Part shown: in pieces, positions 1 to 10,501 of the stretch
Layout of the letters: every line of letters starts with the position of its first letter
Numbering within the stretch: position 1 is the first letter of the stretch
Source: Hypomesus transpacificus
Taxonomy: Eukaryota; Chordata; Actinopteri; Osmeriformes; Osmeridae
Length of the DNA stretch: 64,000 nucleotides
Assembly: GCF_021917145.1 (NCBI RefSeq)
Contig: NC_061077.1
Coordinates: 7,995,298 to 8,059,297 of the forward strand
Reading direction: 5' to 3'
Position numbers and translations under genes: made by a program
Notes under the pieces: generated by a model
Database searches by the model: none
Told to the model about the DNA's origin: nothing
What the model saw: the letters and a program-made list of their open reading frames with translations, nothing else

Positions 1-537
1 TCAGGACACAGATTGCTTGTTTTGCAATAGTGTATCATTAAGTACTTAAATAAAAATGTAATTAAGTGAATATAAGACTGATCTTTTGGTTGTGGAATGT
101 TATTTGTCACTTTCATTTTTGTATGAATGATTAAATTTAGATATAATCTTTTTAAGAAATAGTGAGTAAGTGATGACAATGAAAACATGAAACATCTGAG
201 AATGTCTCCCTTCTCTGCTACATTTACCGTGAACCGTAATGTGTCTGTCTCCCTCTAGTGACTTTTTTCTTGAAATAAAAAAACAAAAACAAGGATTGAA
301 AGCAAATGAGTATCTGTATTTTGTCAAAACATGAGACTTGACTCAGCTGGAGGGGATTCTGTTGAAAGAAAATTAGATCATTATAATCAGCAAAATTACT
401 GCTCTGAAAATACCTTGACATGGATACACTACCATCTATCTGCCACCTACTTAGGTATTATGGTTGTGTACACAGTATTCTAAATGTTCACAACTTTCAA
501 ATTAGAACTTACACTAATGAGTTGGCATCCATTTACT
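1..537. other. non-coding flank downstream of the SPATA31-like gene
   Basis: AT-rich sequence with no open frame that looks coding. It should contain the 3' UTR of the minus-strand SPATA31-like gene that ends at 538. I did not find a canonical minus-strand AATAAA that I would defend. Confidence 0.5.
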
Positions 538-3500
538 TCACTCTTCTTTCAGCCCTGGATGGTGGACATAGCTAGCTGCCATTTCAGGCCATCCGTCTGG
601 TGGTAGAGGTAGGGATGCCCTATTGTCAAGGATGGAGTCTGAAACTAAGCAACTTTGAATAACAGGGCCAAAAGAAACGTTACCAAATCCTCGTTTCTCA
701 TTCAAAGTAGTGGTCAAACTGGAGAAACTATTTGAGTTGTTCTGGTTGGTCTTGCAATCACTTGCTTCTGGCTGGTTGAATTCATCTAATGAACTGGAGG
801 TATGAAAGTTGATGATCTCAGTGGGGGCCTCCTTTGAAACCCTTGAAAAGGGTTGGGGTTCGGCACGAGGTTGACATCTCTTCCTCAGGTCTTTAGCGAC
901 ACCTTTAGGCAACTCAAAGGTTCTTGGAGACTGCAGCACTCGTTTTGTGGAACCCCAGGACTTGTGAGCCTTCTTTTCCCTCACATTTCTCTCTAAGGCT
1001 TCTTTCTGGGCTTCAGTCAGAAACGCTAACTTACTTGTCATCACTTTGATCTCATACTGTGGCTTAGGGACAGCCTTACTAAGGTCTGTCTTGCACTCCT
1101 TGGATAGGACTGCATTCGTAGACTTTTGGACTACCTGAGACAAGCCCAAGAGTTGCTGGATCTTCTTGCATTTGATGTGAAACTCTAGCTTGTCTCTGAT
1201 CTCTTTACTGGGAAAAGGTGTCTCAGAGCTGACTAACTGTACCTTTGGGGATGGCAATGGTGTTTCTTGTAGAATTTTTTGTAGAGATGCTTCAGGTTTG
1301 ATTAAATCCATGGATTTATGAAAGAGGGTATGTGGTCCCAATAGATTTTCCAGATGTTTTTGTTTCAAGTTAATCTCAATTAGGTCAAGAGTTTCCTTCT
1401 TCATGAACAGAATGGGTTTCACTCTGGAGATAGAATCAAGCACTTCTATCACATTCTTAACATTACTCTTAGGGGAAGCTAACGTAATCTCCAAGTAGTT
1501 CCTCTTTAAAGGGGTTTCAGGGTTGATCTTTATACTAGTAGTACATCGCTTTTTCATCAAATCATGCCAGCTTGTGTCTTTCAATTTGTCAAACTTACAT
1601 AATTGTCCCTCGTTAAAAGAATCAATAGCCATATCTCTTGTCATTTCAGGCCAAAATATTTTCTTGGTTTCTTCTGTGGATGTTGAAGTTGCTTGGTCAC
1701 TGCTTTTACTCTTATTCAGTTGGTCAGACAGTTGGTCAGCAACTTGAGACAGATGATATATTTGTGAGTTATTCTCTACACTATTTCTTCTATTGTGGAT
1801 CTTGTCAACTTGTTTTAACTTGGGGGCTTGCGCCATAAAGCCTCTAGTTGAGTGAGAAACAAGCTTAGGAAGACCCCAGCTGTGTTGTATGACTTTGAGT
1901 TTGACGTGAGACTCCAGTTTGTCTCTGTGTTCCTGGGGGATGAATGGTGTTTTTACACCTCGGAAAGACAGCAGAAAAGATGGCCGTGAACCCAATAAGA
2001 CCTTTTCAGCTTCTAGCTTTGCCAGAGAGTCAGAGTACAGAGTGGACACTCCTAGAAGCTGCTGCAGGTGATTTTGCCTGACAGTCATCTCAAGGAGATC
2101 TGCCATCTTAATACCTAGCTGGTAGACTACAAATGACCTTGACTTTGGGGGTTCAGATTCATTGGCAAGACCTTTAGTAGGAAAGGGACACATCAACACT
2201 GACCTGAATATGACATTTGAAGTTACTTTCCTTTCCTGTGTCGAAATCTTCGGACGCCATGACTTATGAGTAATGTAATTTCTTGGAATTCTTCCGAGAG
2301 TCATTTCAGGAGCTGTGAGGATCACTTTAGGTTCAAACATGGCACGTTTACTTTGAAAACTGATTATAAAGCTGTCTACTTGGTCTGGCCCTGTTGCACT
2401 GTGAGACACTAGCTGAGCCTGCCTTTCTGTGTGGAGAGTGACATCACCATCAGGCCTTCGCTGCTTTGTCTCACGTTTCAATCTATTGGGGAGTAACATG
2501 TTAATGATCCGCACCATCAGTATGGCACGTCTCCACAGCCTGCGAATGAAGATCCGTCTGAGATTCCTCTTCATACTCTGGTCCTCATCAATCAAATGGG
2601 AGAGTGGCTGGTTCACCTTGGAGATGCCCATATCATTAGTCAGTTTGTCAGTGGAGACTTGCTTACCATACAAAACCTCATGTGGGATGTGATCCATTTC
2701 CCTCAATCTGGATTTTACAGATACAGCAGAGGTTTGGCTGGACTTTAAGGAACTGAGGGATGGCAGCGAGGTAAAGGTGTCAATGATGGATTCACTGTCA
2801 GAGTTTGATTCCTGAGAGTTCATTTTAACGTCAAGGCATCGTCCACCACTGTTGTTACACAAGTGGATGGACTTTTGTTGCTTGCAGTTAGATGGGCCCT
2901 GGACATGTTGGGAATAACATGAATAACTTTCATTGTCAGAGCAGGTATCAGGGTTAACGGATGTGCAGCAGCAGCATGAGCTGCCTTCATCTCGGCTATA
3001 GAATGAGCCACATTTAGCGAGAGTGTCTGAATATTCCTGTTCGTTCTCCTCTTGGTCCAACAAGTACATCTCTAGCAGTTCTTCCAAACAGTCCACACAG
3101 CTACTGTACAAGGTGACGGTGTGAGATGTAGCATCGTTCAACAGGTCCCTATTGTGATAAAACCATGTTATGTCAGTGAGGACTGCACACAAACACACAG
3201 ACACTACGACTAGATACATTTAAAGAATTGTATACTTACAAATCAATTTCTTCATAGCCTTCATCCTGGTTAATGAAGGAAATAAAAGGGGCATTATCAT
3301 TCCAATATACTACAGTAACTCAGCAGATACATTTGAATAGTGAATTTATAAAAATATAAGATTTTGCTAAACCTCTGCCTGCTTTCGACGTTTTCGGTGG
3401 AGATGCAGAGACCACAACTGTAACAGAATTAGGACGAGTAGACACACAACACCATAGCGGAGAGGTCCCACATCAAGGTCCAGCAAAGGAAACCGAGGTG

Positions 3501-3564
3501 GCACATTCCCTCTATTGTTCAAGTATTTCTTTGCAGTGGAGAACATTGTGGCAAAAAGCCCCAT
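538..3564 (-). CDS. SPATA31-like (FAM75/DUF4599-type) membrane-anchored protein
   Basis: Seen: a first exon at about 3373-3564 starts MGLFATMF and has a hydrophobic span (GVVCLLVLILLQLW) followed by basic HRKRRK, a single-pass anchor. A long exon runs from about 3182 to the stop at 538. Numbered from an in-frame ATG at 3219, its repeated modules lie near residue 384 (LQQLLGVS), 444 (IQHSWGLP), 621 (LENLLGPH), 685 (IQQLLGLS) and 752 (HKSWGSTK), most preceded by a charged RDKLE/ALER helix. A Cys-rich, Ser-rich N-terminal part precedes them. Known: mammalian SPATA31 proteins have an N-terminal membrane segment, one giant exon and repeats of the form H(I/V)..K.IQH.WGLP..V..S; they are mainly testis-expressed. 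Inferred: a fish member of this family. Exon joining is unresolved: a small exon at about 3240-3265 with a perfect GTAAGT donor seems to lie between the two, but the frame closes only with a 19-nt version (start 3258), giving about 951 aa. Function unknown. Confidence 0.68.
3240..3265 (-). other. candidate micro-exon of the SPATA31-like gene
   Basis: On the minus strand a pyrimidine-rich run and CAG precede GATGAAGGC, and a consensus GTAAGT donor follows at 3239. The 26-nt form leaves the long downstream exon out of frame. An internal AAG acceptor seven bases later gives a 19-nt exon that is in frame. I cannot tell which form is used. Confidence 0.4.
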
Positions 3565-4559
3565 GCTCCTCTACATTTCGAGTGTTAAACGCCACACTAA
3601 CGTTGGCTAATTTTTTTTTACAATTTATTTAGTCAATTCACAATTAATTATTGCGTCATAGTGCAAGTATTCCAAGTAAGCTACCCTGGCACTGCTCACG
3701 GTTGTGGCTGTCAGTGATGTCACAAAAGAGAAAATAAGCGATAGCTTTGCAGTCAAACCAAATAGTAAATAATCTTAATTTAACCGAATTATTTGTTTTA
3801 GTAAAGTAGGCTGCATAGGCTAAATGTAGGATATACATGGGTTATAAGCTATACTTTCACATGTTACACATTTAATATAGGCCTAAATTAAGTCAATAAT
3901 AGCCTATTAACCAAGATCAAAACGTTCCTCCTCTATTCTTTTGGAGAAAAAATAATTAAATGTTTTGGTTGCTTCTGTGCGCTTTTCATGTAGGAAAAAT
4001 TAAGCGCATTAGCACTACTTCAGTTGGAGGGTTTGCCTGTTCAACAACATTTAAACTGTCTGTCAAAATAAGTGGACTATAAACCCCCCCTTTCATTCAC
4101 TCCCACATGCAGAATCAAATAGGAGCACTTGCAGTCGGATGCATGAAGGCACCGAAGTGATCAGACAGTCACTGAGTGAAGTCTAACTGTGTGTGTGGTT
4201 GAGAGAAGAATAATCATTAGCCTATCGATTAAGGATACTCTTCATTTTCATCATTAATCTGCAAGGACGGTCGTCTCTTCAGTTTCACAGAAGTATTTCT
4301 TTGAAAGGAGGCTGCAGCGCTTCTGCGGTCCCCGGGTGCACAGCCAACGACCAGTTGACAGAAAAATAGCTTGTTATATGTCCTTTAAGCAATCAGGGTT
4401 GTGCTCAGCACATAGGACTGAATCTATGAGATGTTGGTGTTTTGATAACCCAATTACTCAAGAAACCTGGATGAGCTCAAAGCTGTTCTGATATCTGTTC
4501 ACTCAACTACATTTCCTTGGAGGAATCTTATATTTATCCACATATATCTAGCCTACTAA
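3565..4559. promoter_or_regulatory. head-to-head intergenic region between the SPATA31-like gene and dhrs3
   Basis: About 1 kb separates the two divergent start codons. A TATAAA lies at 4078-4083 on the plus strand, followed by a C-run, about 480 bases before the dhrs3 ATG. It is a plausible dhrs3 core promoter with a long unspliced 5' leader. No coding exon is evident here. A shared, bidirectional promoter is inference. Confidence 0.4.
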
Positions 4560-7417
4560 ATGGATATACAACAATTTGCACACGCGTTTTTTTTCCCATT
4601 TCACATGATATTCTGCATATTAAAAGCCACTTTTGGATTGTTGCTACCAACCAGACGGAAAGACCTTCAGGGCGAGGTGGTGCTGATAACCGGCGGTGGA
4701 AGGGGCATAGGACGGCATCTGGCTAAGGAGTTTGCTGGACAGGGTTGTAAAAAGGTACGCACTGCGTGGTAGCGTCAATTCAGTGAACAAAACTCACAAT
4801 CAATGAGGCAGCTGTCACATTCCTGACTGCCACTTTAGCATATAATGCAACTAAATAGCATTTTATTTCAGACATGTTCTAGAAAGATAGCTACTAAAAT
4901 GTAACAATACCGTAACCTATTAGGTTTTGTATTGAAAGAGTGAGCTGGAAGACTGACCAAAGAAACTTGGCATGTGGCAGATACCCAGAATGTTCCACTG
5001 AGCTTCCAGTGAACTCTTACCCTGGCGTTGAGTATTATTTTCCCCATTGCTTTGTAGCCTAAGTAAGGCACGCATGCAGGTGTTTCCTTAGTCCCTGCGC
5101 TTTGACAAAGCTCAACAATGGAGTGTTGACAGGCTGGGCGGGGAGCCTCTGGCTGTTACAATGATGTGTGACTTTTTAACCTGCTGACTCCTGCTCCTCT
5201 GGGTACATTTAAGAAAGTTCACTTGGAGGGTATAGTGAAAGGGAAAATGTTTTATTCAAATTTGAATATATGTGTAATATTTTTATTGTTGTGAAGACAA
5301 ATACAGAGTGCAATGCTGTAGTCTTTCTCTTTCTCCCTCTTTCACTTTCTCCTCACACATCATGTGAAGGCTACACCTTGAAAATCGGTTGTCAGAGTGT
5401 GGTTCAGAGGCTGGTCAACTATCTTTTTTCATACTTCAGTTAATTCTTCATTTTCTGTTGTGATGATCTCATCTGAGCACTCCTCTCCAGAGGAAACTGC
5501 TCAAGTGGGTATCGCTACTTTTTCTTTAAATGCTTGCTGCTTTGTGGGATAATTAAGGATTAGCGCTTTCAGACAGCATTAAATAGGAAAGTATGTCACA
5601 CAGCTCCTATAGTAACATTTAAACTAGAAAAAGGTGAACTCGTTCTGTTACGTTAACATCTCACTCATCTGTTTGAGATTGTCTGACATTATGGTGAGCC
5701 GTATGATGACCTGCAGGAGGAGGGTTTGGCTTGAGACCTGCACACACATGCACACACACTCACACATACACGATTTGTCTTTCTTTCAAATACAAAACAA
5801 TACCATGGCTTTATGTGTCTATATATCTCGGTTCCCATCTCACTTATGTGTAATAATATAATAACTTGACAGTTGACCCTTGTCCCTTATCTGTCTTGTC
5901 AGGTGATCCTCTGGGGCCGCACTGAAAAATGTCTGAAAGACACCTGCCAGGAGATCGCACTTACAGGAACTGAATGTCATTACTTCCTGTGTGATGTAGC
6001 CAATCGCGAGGAGGTGTATAAACAGGCCAAGGTGGTCCGAGAGAAGGTCAAACATCCTGATATCATCCAATTATTTTATTCAAATTCACTTTTCATTAAT
6101 TTATCCAAACTACATAAGCTCTTTAAAGAGCCATAATTTGAGTATAATATATCACAGCATAATATACTCTTTAACCTGTCTGTCAGCTTCATTTATAATT
6201 AAAATAATAAAGTGGATCAGGTTTTTGTTACAATCATGGATTCCATATCAGCAATTCTCAAAAATACCAAAATAAAAAAAGAGAAGTGCAGCAAGCAACT
6301 TGAGACTAAGAAGTTGTAATGCACATTTCACTGATCCAAAGTTAAATGCATTTTGCTTCATATGTCTCAATAGGTGGGTGATGTCACCATTCTAGTAAAC
6401 AATGCAGCAGTGGTTCATGGGAAGAGTCTAATGGACAGTGACGACAATGCTCTGATGAAAAGCCAACACATCAACACACTGGGCCAGTTCTGGGTAAATG
6501 GCAAATATTGATTTGTACTTTGTATTCAGTAATCACATGTGCAGATGGTCATGTCAGACTCTCTGTCCCTCACACAATGCTTTTGCTCTGTCTGCAATCT
6601 CACTCTCTTCTCCTCCACCTCTTCAGACTACCAAGGCCTTCTTGCCCCGTATGCTGGAACTATGCCATGGCCACGTGGTCTGTATCAACTCCATCCTGTC
6701 CCTGGCCTCTATCCCAGGAGCCATAGACTACTGCACATCTAAGGCCTCTTCCCTAGCCTTCATGGAGAGTCTGACCCTGGGCCTGCTAGACTGTCCTGGG
6801 GTGGCCTGCACCACCATACTCCCTTTCCACACCAACACAGATATGTTCCAGGGCATGAAAGTACGGTGGGTGTTCTACTTGAGGTTATACATCCCTGACT
6901 CTCTATCTTGTTATTTCTGATTCATGCTTATGGACTGCCTACTAGTCCTTCGTCCTTCTGTAAAAAAAGACCACAGGAGTTTGTTGGTATTTAATATTAC
7001 AAGACCCAAACACAGGCATAACCTCATAGCAGACATAATCTTTTAAATTACAAATATGTTAAGATGTTCCCTCAGCCTGACTTAGAGCCATCGTTAGGCA
7101 TTGACAGTATTGTTTCATTCAACAGGTTTCCTCATCTCTTCCCCCCTCTGAATCCTGAACTAGTGGCTCAGAGGACTGTGGAGGCAGTCAGGACCAACAC
7201 AGCATTCGTCTACCTTCCTTGGACAATGAGGGCGCTAGTCATTCTCAAGAGGTTGTTACAGGATACAGTTTGTTCCTGAGTCATGGTGTTCTCTGTTTCG
7301 GTGTAATTCCAACCTTTTCCTTCCTCTTTCAGCTTCCTGCCTGAGGTAGCTCTGGAGGAGATTCAGCGCTTCTCAGGATGCTACACCTGTATGGACACCT
7401 TCAAAGGACGGACATAA
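4560..7417 (+). CDS. dhrs3: DHRS3, short-chain dehydrogenase/reductase 3 (retinaldehyde reductase)
   Basis: Six exons: 4560-4754, 5903-6046, 6374-6493, 6627-6865, 7126-7251 and 7333-7417. They sum to 909 nt, 302 aa, the same length as human DHRS3. Seen: an N-terminal hydrophobic anchor (residues about 8-30), the Rossmann motif TGGGRGIG (44-51), NNAA (122-125), and catalytic Ser175, Tyr188 and Lys192 in YCTSK. The protein ends [10 protein letters not shown], nearly identical to human. Known: DHRS3 reduces all-trans-retinal to retinol with NADPH at ER and lipid-droplet membranes, partners with RDH10, and limits retinoic acid. Intron 2 uses a weak GTCAAA donor. Identity is certain at family-member level. 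Fish can have a and b copies, and I cannot say which this is. Confidence 0.97.
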
Positions 7418-7828
7418 GAATCACTGCACTCATGTCATATTGAATTGAATGCAATCTAATTTAATATGCAAAGTTGCCCAGGCAAAAGCGGTTCAAGTAA
7501 GCACACCAAGATGTGCAGCTCAGAAACTAGTAGCAACCATACTGTGGCCCACCATTGGAGTTGGAGCGTTGCTAACGCAACTGAGAACGAATGAACTATG
7601 AAAACTACAAATCTTAAACTGAAACATTCTCACTTGGTGCAGTGTTGACTGACAAGTACACAACCGTAGTATCTGAAACTGGTTCTTCTAAAGGTCAACA
7701 TTTGGGGTTTGTGTCATCTTATACAGCTTGAACTGGTGATCAGAGCTGCTAGGTGATAAACATATTCACTGTTCTACCAGGTTTAGTATTAGCTTTGTAA
7801 ATTGATGAATACCATTGACACCGACTGA

Positions 7829-7834
7829 AATAAA
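7829..7834 (+). other. dhrs3 polyadenylation signal AATAAA
   Basis: A canonical hexamer about 410 bases past the dhrs3 stop codon, within AT-rich 3' UTR-like sequence. It is the first such plus-strand signal I see after the gene. Confidence 0.6.
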
Positions 7835-9308
7835 GACGGTATGAAATACTGATTGGCTTTTGTGTGGAAACTTAGTGGGGTGCCCAGTCTGTGTGTGCTG
7901 GTTCATGCCTTGCCAAGGCTTTCAGTCATCTCATGGCCAACATTCCTGCACTGTTACCCAGCCAGTACTTAGCTCATTGTTGGTTTTGTTAAGGTTGTCA
8001 TAACACTCCATAGGAAAGCATACCAAAGAACTATCTCAATTGGGAACTAAATACATTTAGTTTTAAGACAGGGACAGACCTTGTAATAAGGTGATTCAGA
8101 GTACAAACACAGAATCGTAAAAGCCTTCAGACAAAAAACTAATGTTTGTGAATCTTCTCTTTGTAAGATGTTTATAGGAGTAAGGGAAAGAGGCAGTGCG
8201 TGTGTTGGAGAAGACAGCTCAAATCTCAGGGGGTGAGTTCAGAGTGAGGTTAGCCAAATAGCAGCTGGGTTTACGGAGGTAGTTGGACTGACGACTCCCC
8301 CAGAGCTAAACTCTTCACCCTGTGGCCAACTTGGGCTCCAGATCCATGACTGGAGAATCAGGTGGAGGAGATGGGGGGCAGAAACTAACTGACCCTGGTA
8401 GCTGCTCCCCCAGGGCAGCTTCTAAGGTGCTGAGGCCTGTTGCAGGTGTGATACAAGTAGCCAAAGCCAAATCAAAATACTTGATTTGGCTCTGGCCCAT
8501 AGACCTTTATATACACAGTATTTTACCTGTACTCCATATTTGATAGACCGAATTTCAATGTATCTTTGAATCATACCCATAATATGATATGCATCCCTTT
8601 TATTTTCGATGGAAACAGATCTGTATTTGATTATAAGGTTAAGTGAAGATGCCTCAAACATAACATTTATTTAGAAAATCCTAGCTTTTGGTAATTGTCT
8701 TCTTTAACTTGCAAAGCTTGTGGCTAACATCAGAGCCTGCGTCTTATTACTCATTAAAGATTTACTAAAACCCCTGTCAAACTGAGCTGGCTTTGCTACA
8801 ACTGCATAAAGAAGCAATCTAGAGGGAGCAGGATACAGGTGTGTTTCCCAGCCAAATATACCATCTTATTTGACGCTTTCATAAAGGCTTATAGTGGTTT
8901 GTCAAATTTATTTTACTGACCAAGTCACTTACAAATTCAGCTCCCATTAAAAGAAAATAAATCCTGTGGTGATTGTACGCCAACGTCAGAGTATGATGAC
9001 CCATTTACAGAAACTTGACTTGCCTAACAATTCTTTGGTCATGGTATTACATTAAGTTATCATAATGAATGAGTCGTCAGACTTGTTTACACAGTGTTTC
9101 ATCCATCAGAATGCAGAGCAGGAGGTCTGGGGGGCCTAACGAGGGCAGGCGTGGCCCTCCAGTAGGGGGGAGACCCCATGCCTACTCTGCTCTGCCACTC
9201 CAGAAGATTGATGAGGAAGGCAGGAGTTTGAACACCAGCAGCGATAGCGCTAGATAAAGATGGATAGAGTTAGCACACACACATAAATTAGTATTGCAGT
9301 TGTGGTGC
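7835..9308. other. intergenic region between the 3' ends of dhrs3 and vps13d
   Basis: The genes converge here. The stretch holds a short hairpin at 8460-8496 and an isolated GC-rich plus-strand open frame near 9108-9257 that I do not recognise. Otherwise I see no gene. Confidence 0.5.
8460..8496. repeat. inverted repeat, 16-bp arms with 5-nt loop
   Basis: Arms 8460-8475 and 8481-8496 are reverse complements with one mismatch (core AGCCAAATCAA / TTGATTTGGCT). It lies between dhrs3 and vps13d. No function assigned. Confidence 0.6.
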
Positions 9309-10501
9309 TTTATTTTAGGCAATAGATCATTAATTTAGTACTCTTTCACAAGGTAAATGCTCATTTCCCAACTGTGACTAGCTTTGGGATATTAGGCCCC
9401 ATTCCATCACAGTCAAATTCCTATCTTTAGAGCAGACCTAGATCCAAATATGATTTTGATTAAATACTTTGGTTTGATCAACCAATGGAGCAATGGAAAA
9501 TTGCACAACAAAAACAAATCAAACCAGCAAGAAGTATTTGACTGAAATCAAAAGCTATTGGACCAGGTCTGGTTCAAGGAAGCATACCAACCACCTACCC
9601 AGTAGCTCTCTGGTGCAAATTTGTTAAAAAGGACACTGGTAAAAAAAAGTCATTAAATAAAAAGTAGAGTGATACCAGAATGAGGTCCATGATTGTAAAA
9701 GGCTAAAGACAAAAGTGGCAGCTCCCATGGTCGCGTTACTGTGATCGGGGTGGGTAGGCGACACCCCAGTGTCAGTGCAATTAATTCAGTGTCTTCAACC
9801 AGGAAAAATACTTTTATACACAATATAAAGACATTTTTAAAGGCAGTTTTGTACAGCATTTCACATCAACCTCAGTATCTTATTTCTTCTTCTCTTTTTT
9901 ATACTTCACAACTGATATGTACATAGTTGGATAGTGTTATATTGGTATGTAGCTATATATGTACATAGTTGGATAGTGTTATATTGGTATGTAGCTATAT
10001 ATGTACATAAGTGTCTATTAACAAACATATTTAACACTACTTGGGATGCGTACATCTACATCAACGTATATTTACCGTTTTATAAACATCTTTGTAAAAC
10101 AAAATAATCTCAATCTTGGAAATGTACAGAATGCATTAAAACACGTTTGCATATGTAGTTATTTAAATGTGCTTCTTGGGATATCAAACCCTCACACTAT
10201 GTTCTTCTACCAAGTGCACGGGTGCTCAATCCTGACCCCAAAAGTTACTCAAACTAATCTGCGACCTCACCAAAAGCACTCAGACACCTGCTTACAGTGT
10301 CTGCTGTCTGTCTGTCTGTCTGCTGTGTCCACTTGTTTGCCTAACAAGAGGTGGACAACTTGTATTTGTGGCTTTGAGGATAAGGACTGGTCAATATCTC
10401 CCTCCTTAGGGGTATCAAAAGCAAGTAGTAGTGCAGATATCCTCAAACTATATCACGACTAAAGAAAGACAAGTCCAACTTCATGGCTAGGTAACGTCTC
10501 G
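9309..10501 (-). other. probable vps13d 3' UTR
   Basis: AT-rich sequence downstream of the vps13d stop. A minus-strand AATAAA (TTTATT on the plus strand) at 9309-9314 could end the transcript. A 42-bp tandem repeat lies inside it at 9917-10010. The true 3' end cannot be fixed from sequence. Confidence 0.4.
9917..10010. repeat. 42-bp tandem repeat, 2.2 copies
   Basis: The unit beginning ATGTACATAGTTGG occurs at 9917, again at 9959 and partly at 10001. The two full copies are identical, so the duplication is recent or conserved. It lies in the presumed vps13d 3' UTR. Confidence 0.9.

Noticed and set aside
5216..5232. Possible DR5 retinoic acid response element in dhrs3 intron 1
   Set aside because: AGTTCA, five bases, then AGGGTA. 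The second half-site is too far from the consensus to claim, although dhrs3 is known to respond to retinoic acid.
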